Shown one piece after another: positions 1 to 10,047 of a DNA stretch of 64,000 bases. Position 1 is the first letter of the stretch, and each line of letters starts with the position of its first letter. The notes beneath the pieces were generated by a model. That model was not told the origin of the DNA, searched no databases, and saw only the letters and a program-made list of their open reading frames with translations. Source of the stretch: Heterobasidion occidentale (Eukaryota; Basidiomycota; Agaricomycetes; Russulales; Bondarzewiaceae); assembly GCA_039111635.1 (NCBI GenBank), contig JBCAQO010000012.1, forward strand, positions 1,364,001 to 1,428,000, in the 5' to 3' direction. A program made the translations under genes and the position numbers.

Positions 1-1032
1 CTTTTACTTGATGCATGGCTCGCCCGCGCGCGCGCTCGCGCCCCGCACCCGTGCTTGTTCGCCTTCTTCCTGTACGGCTTTCGTACGGCTTTTGGTTTCG
101 GTGTCGTGTCGCGTCGTGTTGGGTATGGGCGTGCGCGCGTGCGGGACGCATTGGGATGGACTTTCTTTGCGCTTTGAGCTTCGCGCGTTCAAATCTGGCG
201 TCTGCGTCAGTGAGTGATGGTCCTGCACGCGTCGCGCGCCGGAGCGTCTCCTTCTGTCGGCTCGAGCTGCAGCTGAATGCAAGTGATACCACCGGGCGAC
301 TCGGACGGCGGCCCCGGAGTTGAACGTTGAACAGTGAACCAGTAGTGAACTTTCGATTTAACTTCTTCCCTACCCAAGGAGCAGCTCTGTAAATATTCAT
401 GTGTGGTTGAATGTATGTCTAGATTAGCTGTGCGATTTTTCAGACTTTTCAATCAAGCGAATGGAGCAGGAGAGACAAAGTAAATGCAATTCCGAGTCGC
501 TGCTGCGATAATGAGCCCAGATCCGGGCGATCTCACATTCTGAACCTCATGTAAAAAGAGAAGCAAAAAGAATATGTAAAAAAACATTCTGTAACAAAAA
601 TCCGAGAGTGATCAGTAGGGAGTTCATGCTCAAAATAAAATTTCAGCACAAGAGGGTGGGCAGAGTGACTTTGGCCTCGGAGAGGTGACTTTTTATGAAG
701 CTCCGACGTGCTCTGGTGGCAGATCTCTTGTAGGGGTGCCGAGCTGCAGGCCGTCGGACTTCTAATCGGCAAGCGTGACTCTCGGATTGATCGTTCAACT
801 CTGGGGTCTATGGCGTTTTTTTGTTTTCTAAGGTTCCACGAGGCACGACCGGAACCCTAGAATTAGGTCTATGGTTGATGAGGGTTCCGCTGCCGGCTCC
901 CACGCAGTGCCAGCAGCAACTCTCATCCTTTCCCCCTCGTCGAGCTGCCCAAGCAGCTAACTCATTCCTTTGCATTTATTCAACACCATAGCACAAACCA
1001 CACCCTTTCCCCTCGAGCCTATCTGACAAATC
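1..1032. other. left flank without a recognised gene
   Basis: The first 300 bases are GC-rich and give overlapping low-complexity frames on both strands, with no recognisable protein. The rest is AT-richer. A stretch near 730-815 resembles a tRNA promoter with a following T-run, but no tRNA fold could be made. The last 100 bases should hold the 5' end of the DIRS-like element; its exact terminus was not found. Confidence 0.5.
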
Positions 1033-2650
1033 ATGCCTCCCCGTATCCTCGTTGATCCCAACACCCTCATCTGTTCCAACTATGCCTTAGACATATACGC
1101 TGGGGCTCGCGAATTAATCACGCCCGGAGCAGAAGTCGCAGAGGCGGCACAACGTTTAGCCAACATTTGGACAGCCGGGAACAATGTTGACAAGGGACTT
1201 TGGAACCATCAGGTAGAAGCAGATGCCATCGCGGCAGCTGACACCGAAGCGCTCTTCCAGGCACAGGCCGAGCAACAACGCCTCAAAGCTGAGCAGCAGG
1301 CGGAGGAAGAGCATCGCGAAAGCGAGAGAAAGAAGCCTAAGGCACCAGATTTCGATGAGGAAGTATCCATCCCGAACCGCCCAGTCCTCCGGCCACACCC
1401 CTTCGCGGTCAACAAACTGCACCTCTTCGAGTATGTAGAACTCTGGTATTTCACTCGAGACGGTTGCCTAGACGCTACCAACCACCTCTGCACCATCAAC
1501 GACGACGCCTTCGGCCTCATCAGATCCGAGGATGGCCTCGCCTTGAGGTCCCTCGCAGCCACGCGCCCGTCCAAGAAAGCCATCCCCGATGACGACCTCT
1601 CCTGGTATCAAATGTCCACCGCCAAGTCGACGTACATTGCGGAGATCGAGCGTTTAAACTGGCCGTTGAAGCACCGCCAAGCCATACAGGAGTTTTTCTA
1701 TGCCCTGGACATGCATCCTTACAGGAACGCGCACGAGTACGGGGACACCATCCTCCTGCGTTACCAAGCCTCCTCGCGCCGCCTCTGGCACGAGCAACTC
1801 AAGATCCCAGGAGGGTCTTTCAACTTGCGGCACATCAACGAAACCTTATTGGACCGCATCGCCACAACCTATTTAAACGAACTGAAGTTCGCATCCGCTC
1901 AAAGGTCAGTCTCGACCCCCCCTTTTTTCTGTCTCCAAGCGCCCCGCATTTCTCTTACCCTCTGTCCCTAACCCTGCACCATCCACTCTCCTGCGTCCCC
2001 GCCGCCTTGTTTTCCCTCCCCCACCCCCTTACCGCGCCGCGTCCTGCGTTCTCCCCCCTGCGTTTCCCCCCTCCGCCCCTCCCTGCGCGTTTTTTCTCCT
2101 CTGCCCTCCGCGTTGCACCCCATCCCGCGCGTCTACTCCCTGTTGCACTCTCAGCAGGTCGAACGATGGCCCCCCCAACCCTCGCGATTTCAGAACCCAG
2201 AACTCCACGGGCTCGTACCGCCGCAGACGCTCCCCCTCTCCCTCCTCATATAACACGCAGAGAAGGCGTTCCAACTCCCCGCATCGTGGCATTCCCCCTC
2301 GCCCGGCCCTGGGCTACCCTCCCTGACCGGATCGGCGGTCCGGCCCATCTAGCGCGCCTTTTCCGCGCAGCGCAAACGCCTCCAGCCCAGTTGTTTGCGC
2401 AGTCTGCCTCGGCCAGCGAGAGCACCAAGTATCAAAATGCAATGCCACCCTTTTCTGGAATGGTGCCTCCGCGCGGTGTCGCCGGAGCCCGCGAGGCAAG
2501 ATCCTCAACCCTCATGGTTTCGAGATCTGTCTCGATTGGCAGTGCGAGCGTAGCTGTGCCTCCAACACCCATCCCGAGAAGCACGAATGCTCCGGATGTG
2601 GCCGCCCTGATCACGGCACCTCTGTCTGCCCTCTTGCAGAGAAGATCTAA
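1033..2650 (+). pseudogene. Gag-like ORF1 of the DIRS-like element, one in-frame stop
   Basis: Exon 1 (1033-1904) encodes about 290 residues: a start at MPPRIL, a charged Gln/Glu-rich coiled-coil-like stretch near residues 75-105, and a Trp/Tyr-rich globular part. A GTCAGT donor at 1905 and a CAG acceptor ending at 2157 remove a 253-nt C/T-rich intron and move reading into frame 2. Exon 2 gives an Arg/Ser-rich basic stretch, then a Cys/His-rich tail (CAVC, later CSGC and further Cys) ending at TAA 2648-2650; this probably binds nucleic acid. One TGA at 2324-2326 breaks exon 2 and reads as CGA if one CpG C-to-T change is undone. The exon 2 tail overlaps the RT ORF in another frame. The intron is inferred from splice signals and restored frame. 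Confidence 0.7.
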
Positions 2651-4529
2651 ACCTCTGACCCCGTATCAGGCCGGAAACTGGCTCCACGCTCTTCGCGATG
2701 CCGGTCTCCTGTCAAAATATCCTACTATACATCCAAGTCTCTCCCATGGTTTCCACATTGGTATCCCTCCCCTCCTACATACTAATATCCCTCCTAATAG
2801 TCCTACAATTACTACGATGACCCTCGAGTTTCAAAAGATACTTGATCATGAGTTCGCGAGTGGCCGCTATCTCGGTCCGTTTACTCGCTCTGGAGTTGAA
2901 AGCCTTCTGGGCCCTTTCCAAACATCTCCACTATCCCTAATTCCGAAACCTCATAAACCCTCCGTCTTTTGTCTGATACAAAATTTCTCGTTCCCGTATA
3001 CCTCCTCACCCATCCACACATCCATTAATTCGTACATATGCTCTGACGATTATCCCTGCACATGGGGCACTTTTCCCATTTTCGCTTTCTTAGTTTCAAA
3101 TCTCCCTCCAGGTTCTCAGGCCGCAGTTCGTGATGTCTCCGAAGCATACCGTACCCTTCCACTTCATCCCTCGCAGTGGCCGGGCACAGTAATCCGCCTT
3201 TCCGAAGGGGATGCTTTCGCTGTCGATACACAGGGCGCTTTCGGCACCGGCTCTACCCCGGGATGCTACAGTAACCTCGAGGACAGTGCAGCCGACATCA
3301 TGCGCCATCGAGGTCTCGGCCCAATTTCAAAATGGGTTGATGACCACGTGTTCTTCCGCCTACTGCGCGAGCACCTCTCCCAGTATAATAAAAAACGAGA
3401 GGTCTGGCACTGCCAAATCCACTCAGCGGGTGGCCCCCGACAAGCCGGAGGCCGCATCTGGTATGAAGGCCCCGCTCTACCAAACGACCAGCCAGCTGAG
3501 TTTGACGATGACATGGCCTTTCCCGTGCAAGATCTCTCCGCGCGGAGCCCCCGCACTCCCGAGGACCAAGCCTACACCTGCAACATCTCCGACATCAATC
3601 ACATTTCAAGTCACCTTGGCATTCCGTGGCAAGTGGAAAAGGACATTCCCTTCAGCCATGAATTCCCGTTCACAGGGTTCATATGGAACCTCGAAACGAA
3701 GCGCGTCTCAATTCCCGCCTCCAAAAAAGAGAAGTATCTTGCAGCGATCGCGCAGTGGCAGGGTTCTCGCTCTCACACCCTTCTAGACGTGCAAAAACTA
3801 CACGGGAAGCTACAGCACGCCTCCCTAATCGTGCCGTCTGGAAGAGCTTACTTAACCAATTTAGAGGCTATGCTAAGCGTTTTCCGTGACACCCCTTTCA
3901 AACCCCGCACGCCTCCCCATGACACCCCCAACGACATTGCGTGGTGGGTTCAAACACTCTCCCGCGACGACGTCTCACGCACCGTCCCTGGAATTGAGCC
4001 CATCCTCGATGTCAGGGCCTTCTCTGACGCCAGCTCAGCCGCTGGCATTGGCATCATCATCGGCGACCGCTGGCGCGCGTGGACTCTCACCCTGGGCTGG
4101 AGCCAGGAAGGATGCAACATTGGTTGGGCCGAAGCGCTCGGTTTTGAGCTACTCGTCCGTGCGCTCCTTTCCCTTTCCCCTGACTCTCCCTCGGCGCATC
4201 ATCTCAGAGTCTACGGAGACAACCAAGGTGTCATTGATGCCTGGGCAAGTGGCCGCAGCCGCAATCGGCAAACGAACCTCATTTTTCGCAGAATCCACCA
4301 CCTCCTCGAACCTCACGAGGTTTTCGTCCATCCCAGATATATCCCCAGCAAGGACAACCCAGCAGACGGTCCCTCCCGGGGTATCTACCCTCTGCAACGC
4401 CTTCTCCTCCCTCCCGTCCTCATTCCGGACGAAGCCCGACCGTTCCTGGTCAACGTCGTCCCTCTCCGTCCCCGCACTGGCAGCCGATTGTCGGCCCACA
4501 GTGATGCCTGCCCCTCTCACCGTTGCTAG
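2166..4529 (+). CDS. reverse transcriptase-RNase H of the DIRS-like element
   Basis: An open frame of about 787 codons from the ATG at 2166; the true start could lie further in because the N-terminal part overlaps ORF1. The RT domain carries the LIQNFSFPY stretch, a DVSEAYR block and the catalytic box KWVDDHVF in the DIRS VDD form. RNase H follows with SDAS, the GWAEAL Glu, the GDNQG Asp and the SKDNPAD block, all in the expected order. The residue before LIQN, normally Arg in this motif, is Cys (TGT at 2970-2972), so the enzyme is probably impaired. The 3' end overlaps the start of the recombinase ORF. No methyltransferase domain was seen after RNase H. Confidence 0.88.
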   Translation: MAPPTLAISEPRTPRARTAADAPPLPPHITRREGVPTPRIVAFPLARPWATLPDRIGGPAHLARLFRAAQTPPAQLFAQSASASESTKYQNAMPPFSGMVPPRGVAGAREARSSTLMVSRSVSIGSASVAVPPTPIPRSTNAPDVAALITAPLSALLQRRSKPLTPYQAGNWLHALRDAGLLSKYPTIHPSLSHGFHIGIPPLLHTNIPPNSPTITTMTLEFQKILDHEFASGRYLGPFTRSGVESLLGPFQTSPLSLIPKPHKPSVFCLIQNFSFPYTSSPIHTSINSYICSDDYPCTWGTFPIFAFLVSNLPPGSQAAVRDVSEAYRTLPLHPSQWPGTVIRLSEGDAFAVDTQGAFGTGSTPGCYSNLEDSAADIMRHRGLGPISKWVDDHVFFRLLREHLSQYNKKREVWHCQIHSAGGPRQAGGRIWYEGPALPNDQPAEFDDDMAFPVQDLSARSPRTPEDQAYTCNISDINHISSHLGIPWQVEKDIPFSHEFPFTGFIWNLETKRVSIPASKKEKYLAAIAQWQGSRSHTLLDVQKLHGKLQHASLIVPSGRAYLTNLEAMLSVFRDTPFKPRTPPHDTPNDIAWWVQTLSRDDVSRTVPGIEPILDVRAFSDASSAAGIGIIIGDRWRAWTLTLGWSQEGCNIGWAEALGFELLVRALLSLSPDSPSAHHLRVYGDNQGVIDAWASGRSRNRQTNLIFRRIHHLLEPHEVFVHPRYIPSKDNPADGPSRGIYPLQRLLLPPVLIPDEARPFLVNVVPLRPRTGSRLSAHSDACPSHRC

Positions 4530-4805
4530 TCGCTTATTCCCCCCCTCCTCGTCCACTGTTCTCCCCTCCCCGTCCATCGTCCCCTCACCCGTGAGCATTA
4601 CCACACGCCACACCAACCTCACGGCTCCACTCCTCCCCACACAAATGCGACCCTCTCGTTTCCACACTCAGCTGCCTGATGCCCATAGCAATCCGGCCCC
4701 AGCTATTAAACCCTACCCCCCGCATCTCACTCCTGCTGTCTCTCCTTTGCGTCCCCACTGTAGCGCGGTTGACCGTCTCATTCAGTGGCACCCAGAGAAC
4801 ACTGC

Positions 4806-4810
4806 CCCGC
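4806..4810. repeat. left target-site duplication of the solo LTR
   Basis: CCCGC directly before TGTTAAGA; matched by the same five bases after the LTR. Confidence 0.92.
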
Positions 4811-5633
4811 TGTTAAGACCTGGTCTTCGCACGTGATGTGCCAGGAGGCTCCTGAGTCACTGAGGGACGTGCCAAATCCAAGTACGTCCGATAAAGGCAC
4901 CAGCAGCTACTTGAGTGCGTAATTCGGGATGTACGAGAGATTCGTGATGGTATCGTGTTTCTAGGAATGCACAAAGGTTTTCCCACAGATGTGCGGGTAC
5001 GACCTGATGCGGACCTGGATGGCAGTAGATATGCTGTCCACTAAAGTCGAGATAGAATACTGCTAGTCCTGTGTAGAACTCAGCCAGTATTGAGATGATG
5101 ACTGAGTGGTTGAGGATGATGATAAAGAGAAGCGCAGGGCAAGTCAAACCGATGCTCAAGCAGATGTTCTATTGACAATCAAGAGTCTGGCCTATTGGCA
5201 AAGACTATGATGTAGCAGAGGTATGGCTAGTACCAAAGGTCAAGAGTAAGAACAGGTGGGGAGTAACAAAGGTGAACGAGCTGGCGATACAGGTATCTGG
5301 CTCGTTCTATATATACGTAAACTACTTTAGGGCAAGATCGACAGAAGGTCCGTGCTTCTTAAGGTACCGAGGTAAATAGAAGCAAACGATCAACGATCGA
5401 AGAATCAACGAACAAACCGTTGGGGCAGGGACAGGAACCAGGAACAGGAACCGTTCAGGTAACTGTGGTGACATGATCGCTGATCAGGGGTAGAAGATAA
5501 GATAAGATAACTCAATGTCTGTTGGTGAAGTCAAAGGGTCGGTCACCGGGTATAGGCCATATCCGTTGGTCATAGACCACGTGTCATATGATCGGGTGAT
5601 CATATATCATGTGTTATGAGCCGGCTCTTAACA
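4811..5633 (+). mobile_element. solo LTR (823 bp) inserted in the recombinase ORF
   Basis: The segment begins TGTTAAGA and ends TCTTAACA, a perfect 8-bp terminal inverted repeat with the TG...CA ends of LTRs. It is flanked by the direct repeat CCCGC at 4806-4810 and 5634-5638. Joining the flanks restores the recombinase reading. There is no internal retroelement sequence, so this is a recombined-out solo LTR. A TATA-like run CTATATATAC near 5308-5320 would direct transcription on the + strand, which is the only hint of orientation. It is unrelated by eye to the 621-bp LTRs at 51.9 and 62.0 kb. Confidence 0.92.
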
Positions 5634-5638
5634 CCCGC
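5634..5638. repeat. right target-site duplication of the solo LTR
   Basis: CCCGC directly after TCTTAACA. The 5-bp length is typical of LTR-element integrases. Confidence 0.92.
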
Positions 5639-6675
5639 GCTCCAACACTGCACTTTCCCCAGCTGATGAAGACCGCATAAAAGACATCATGGGCCGTGGC
5701 TGGGAACGTTCCACCCTGAGTACATACGCCGCAGGCCTTCTCGCGTTCCACGTTGCTTGCGACGACAAGGGTTTCCGTGAGGCTGAGCGCGCGCCCGCCT
5801 CCACAGACGTCATATTATACTTCATCTCTGCGCTCACAGGCGCTTATGCTGCTGGCACTATAAAAAACTATCTAGCCGGCGTCAGGGCCTGGCACATTAT
5901 TCACCGCATGCCATGGACCCTCGAGGACGATCAAATCGAGGTCATGATCTGGTCTGCCAAAACCATGGCCCCTGTGGCTTCCAAACGTAGACAGTGAGAG
6001 CCGTACACCCCCAGCATCCTCATCGCCATCAAAAAGAAACTAGCCTTGTCCGATCCCCTCGACGCGGCCGTGTGGGCTTGCGCAACTTCGCTTTTCTATG
6101 GCGCCGCACGCGTAGGAGAACTGACCATCCCAAAGCTCGGGGCCTTCGACCCGGAACTCCACCTCCAGCGATCCAGCATCACCCACAAAGCTAGCCGCAA
6201 TGGTGACGAGGTCACGGAGCTTTTTATTCCCCACACAAAGACAAACAAGGCCGGCGAAGCAATCTACTGGGCCCGACAGAATGACAAGTCCGACCCACAC
6301 GCCGCTCTTTCTAACCATTTGTTTATAAATAACCCTCGCCCAGGCAAGCATCTTTTCACCCACACAGTTGCCGGGTCACGCCACCCCCTCACTAGAAAGA
6401 TATTCCTCTCCCGCATCTCCGCTGCTTCCACCGCTGCCAAGCAAAAGCCACTTCACGGGCACAGCTTCTGCATCGGAGGCACCTTAGAGTATTTGTTACG
6501 GGGTGTACCCTTTGACACCATGCGGGCCAAAGGCCGCTGGGCCAGCTCTGCTTTCCTCGTCTACCTGCGAGACCACTCGGAGGTCATGGCACCCTACATG
6601 CAAGCCAACCCTAAGGTGCACAGCAGCCTTTTCCGCCTCACCATTCGGCCCGAACTAGCACGCACCCCCCTTTGA

Positions 6676-7555
6676 GCAGGTTCGTCGTCGCCTTCCTACC
6701 ATAGTGGGAATCCAGGCCAGCCTAGATGCGTCGCCAACTCCTACCGATCGGGTATCGCGGCTGACCTCTTTCTTCCCCCGTTTTCTGTTTAGACGTTCTT
6801 TCTGCTGCGTGTCGGAAAGCCTCGCAGGCTTTCGCCCACCCCCGTCTCTTTGCCATGCTATTTTGCTCGGACTATTTCTCGTTCACGCGCTGTCTCACCG
6901 CTTTCGGTCGTCATGTTCTGCTTACACATACATACTCCTCTCGCAATGTCAGTTGTTTGATCTGCCCTCACTCGTGCGTGCATCAAACAACTCCCCCCAT
7001 CCGCAAGGATCACCAAAACCATAGACGAGTCTCCCCCCTCGGTCACTGCCCGACGCTTTTTTCTCGCTTTCAATAATCACGAAAAAAAACATAGTGAAAC
7101 TGAGACATTTGGTCAGGTATGTACACTAATTTCATAGTGATTGGAGACTGTGCGAGCACAGGGCAGCCGGAAGGGCTAAAACCTGTTCAACTCCGGTCCC
7201 AGCATAGTAGATCTCACGTCTCCATCGGCCTGAACTGCTACTGCTTACCGAGAGCCCCGCTGAGCCCCGAGCCTGTCGATCGCGAGTCGCGACTGTACAC
7301 ATGGGTTCGCGTTCCTTCATACCCTACTTTGCATCCCGTGACGCTAGGTATCGGATCGAATCGAGCCTGCAGACCACTATACAAGAGAGCCGCTATACAA
7401 TACTGCGCGCGCATCAGAAGCCGCCGTCCAAAACGCACAAGAAGCAAAAAAAAAAGTAAAAAAAAAAGTAAAAGTAAAAACAGCAAAGCACATCGTCCAA
7501 CGAACCCAGCACGCAGACACAGCGCACGAGTCCACCATCCACCATTCCCTTGCGC
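6676..7555. other. 3' flank of the DIRS-like element
   Basis: T/C-rich sequence after the recombinase stop, probably the 3' untranslated part and terminal repeats of the element, then unique DNA. Short A-runs with AAAAAGTAAA units occur near 7446-7480. No gene recognised. The long + strand frame from 7119 to 8657 is the antisense of the GC-rich phosphotransferase gene and is not counted. Confidence 0.5.
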
Positions 7556-10047
7556 TCACTCGCGCTCCGCCTCGTACTCCCTCTCCTCCCCTCCTCCCCC
7601 CTCCCACTTCACGTCCCCCCGCCTCACGCTCCCGTCCCCGTTCCCATTCACCGTCAACAGCGCCTCCAGCCTCCGCCCCAGCTCGCCCCCGCGCCCCCCA
7701 CAAAAGTCCCCCGTCGCAGCGAGCGCCTTCTCCTGCTCCTTCTCCTCCGCCGTCGCAGGCGCGAGCCCCCGCAGCGGCAGCCGCCGCCGCCGCTCCACCC
7801 CGTGCGGCCGCAGCACGTCGTCCGTGCCCCCCCGCGCGCCCTTCCCGTGCCCGCGCGCCTTCCCGTGCCCGTTACTATGCCCGTGCCCGTGCCCGTGCCC
7901 GTGCGCGCCGTGGTGCCCCGCCCCGCCCGGGCCTTCGCCGTCCGACCCCTCCCCCTCAGACTCGAACCCGCCCCCGCGCGACGCCGTCACCGTCGCCGCC
8001 GCAGTCGCCATCACCGTCGCGCCCGCGCTCCCGTCTGCCACCGCCACCGCAGCCGCAGCCGCCGCGGCGGCGCGCGCTGCGTCCGCGAGCGCGTCGCGCG
8101 CCCACGCGTCCTCGTGCTCCTCCGCGCCGAGGATGCTCGCCACCAGGCCCTCCTCCCACCCGTCCCACTCGACGCACCGGTGCGCGAGCCGTAGCGGCGC
8201 GCCGAGCGCCTCCCACCGCAGCCACTCCGCCGCGAGCGCGCCGAGCGGCGGTGCAGATGCCACCGAGGACGAGGATGGGGGCGCGGGCGCGCCCTCGGCG
8301 ACCTTCGCGACGGCCTCGCGGAAGAGGCGCGCAGTGAAGGGGCTCGATTGGAGGAACACGGGAAGGTGCGCGCATGCCCAGAGCGGGCGCGTCGTCGTCG
8401 ACTCCCAGTCGATCACGCACGTCTGTCGAGCGCGGTCGTTTCAGTCGGTCGAGCGAGAAGCAAAGCAGAAGAGGGGACGCACGATTTTGGAGTGGTCGTG
8501 TTCGTCCACGAACACGTTCTCCAAGCTCAGATCGTGGCAGTCGAGCCCGAACGCCTCTTCCCCACCACCACCACCACCACCACCGGGGTCGACCCCGCGC
8601 CGACACCGACCGCGAGCCTCTCCATCATCCGCACCCACCGCGCCATCTCCTCCCTGACGATCGCCTCCCGCTGGTGCAGATGCGCGACCAGAAACGTGCT
8701 GCGCTGCATGCGCCTGTAGTCCCTGTACATCGCGTCCCCGGGGCCGTCCCACTCCTCCTCGCTCTCCTCGAGCTCCCACTCGTCGCTCTCGTCGCTCTGG
8801 TCGTCCGGCACCGCCTGCAGGTGGTGGTGCCGCGACGCGCGGATCTCGTCCGGGTCGAGGTGCAGCCGGTGCGGCGCCGCCTTGCCCTCGTTCTCGCGAA
8901 TCACGCCGCGCACCTCGCGCGCGCCGCACGCGTCGAGGTACGCGCGCGCGCCGCGCCACGGCCCGCGGTCGATCTCCGCGGGGTGCGCGAGGTCGCCGCG
9001 GTTCGAGCCGAAGAACGGCCAAGAGATGATCTGGCCGACGTGGAACTCGGGGGATCTAGGGAACGCGGGGTAGGGGTAGGACTCGGGGTGGGGGGCCGCG
9101 GGCCTCGGCGTCTGCGCGGCCAGGGCGGCGGGGCTCAGGGGCGACGTCACGCCGAAGCTGGAATAAGCAGAGGTCAATGTGGGCGTGGGCATCGAGGACC
9201 CAGCCGGCAGCGGTTGGGGACTAGACGCGCCTGGGGACGGGCCAAAGTACAGGGAGCCGACGGCGGAGAATCTGTGGGCGAAGAGGGGTATCACGAGGGC
9301 AGCGATGTTGTCGAGCAGCGCGGTGAGCGTCGGGTGTGGAAGACTGTGATACACGGTAGATAGCGGAACGCCTTTCGCCTTTTGGCACGGATCATCACAA
9401 GTGCGAGCGGAAGGGAGGGAGCCGGGGAGATCATGTCAGTATCACGTGATGCGCGTGGAATGGGCAGAGAGCGGTGTCAGGGAGGATGACGCACCCTGGA
9501 CATCAGGATATACTCGCCGCCGAGGCGGTTGTACGGGTTCGAGTCGTAAAAGTAGACGGTGGGGACGGGGATGTTGGTATGGGTGCGGACGTAGGCCATG
9601 GTCGCGACCTCGGACTCGGTCTTGAGGCGCGGCATGAAGCGACGCGCGACGCGCGCGATGACTTCTCGTCTGTCGGTTAGCGTGACGAGATAGGCCTGGA
9701 AGCATCGCGCGTTTAGATATGCGAGGCGCAATCGATAGGCGAGGGGGTTGCAGCGACACCTACCTTGTGAAAGGTCCCTGATTGCGTTGTCGTCGCGTAG
9801 ATGGCGGGGCGGTGAGTCCATGACGGCATCTGACGCGAGGGGACATACCTGAGCTGAGAAACGTGATCCGTGCGACCTCGCACTCCATCTTCTCTCGGAC
9901 GACGTCCTTGAGGATCTTTCGGTCGACGAGGAACGGCTGGGCGCTGTGCTGGGCCGCATCGGCCTTGGCCTCGCGTTTCCGGTCGTCGTGTTCGACGTCC
10001 CAGTCCCACTCCAAGACGGGCGCCGCGGGTGCGCGGGCTGGGGTCAT
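7556..10047 (-). CDS. APH-fold phosphotransferase (aminoglycoside/choline kinase-like)
   Basis: Spliced model, complement of 9849-10047, 9764-9777, 9495-9695, 8607-9378, 8483-8556 and 7556-8422: 2,127 nt, 708 aa. The N-lobe holds VIARVARRF, with a likely nucleotide-contacting segment, and EYILMSR before the hinge. The catalytic loop DCHDLSLENVF sits near residues 401-411 (His-Asp...Asn of the APH/choline-kinase fold), followed by the metal-binding CVIDWE near 422-427. In this family the fold phosphorylates small-molecule hydroxyls; the substrate of fungal members is unknown. Oddities: a 14-nt second exon, a 50-nt intron made largely of GGT units, a long acidic insert before the catalytic loop and a C-terminal Ala-rich and HGHGHG low-complexity tail. 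The start at 10047 is the first Met that fits; an upstream Met remains possible. Confidence 0.82.

Larger units (their letters stand above)
1033..6675 (+). mobile_element. DIRS-like (tyrosine recombinase) retrotransposon, decayed
   Basis: Three overlapping ORFs lie in the order of DIRS-type elements: a Gag-like protein with a Cys-rich tail, a reverse transcriptase-RNase H, and a tyrosine recombinase in place of a DDE integrase. Known for the order: such elements integrate through a circular DNA intermediate and make no target duplication. The span given covers the coding part only; the terminal split or inverted repeats were not identified. The copy is dead: two in-frame TGA stops, two Arg-to-Cys changes at conserved motif positions and an 823-bp solo LTR inside the recombinase. 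DIRS proper versus Ngaro-like cannot be settled without the termini. Confidence 0.85.
4504..6675 (+). pseudogene. tyrosine recombinase ORF, split by a solo LTR and a stop
   Basis: Reading in frame 1 from about 4504, the protein starts with a Pro/Ser/Thr-rich region, is cut at 4811 by the solo LTR and resumes after 5638 in the same frame (insert plus duplication is 828 bp, a multiple of three). The core-binding part follows (STLSTYAAGLLAFH, IKNYLAGVRAWH). A TGA at 5995-5997 stops it; the frame reopens at once. The catalytic domain has the first Arg in AARVGEL, the HGHSF box, GRW and the Tyr in FLVYLRD. The second catalytic Arg after HGHSF is Cys (TGC at 6469-6471). Both lesions fit C-to-T at CpG. 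The gene ends at TGA 6673-6675. Confidence 0.88.

Noticed and set aside
720..820. tRNA-like stretch (TGCCGAGCTGCAGG, later GTTCAACTC, then a T7 run)
   Set aside because: Box A and box B look-alikes and a terminator are present, but neither the T arm nor the acceptor stem pairs. At most a decayed tRNA-derived fragment.
7119..9363. Long + strand frames of 300-500 codons
   Set aside because: They are antisense to the GC-rich phosphotransferase exons, low in complexity (Pro/Arg/Ser/Ala) and match nothing.
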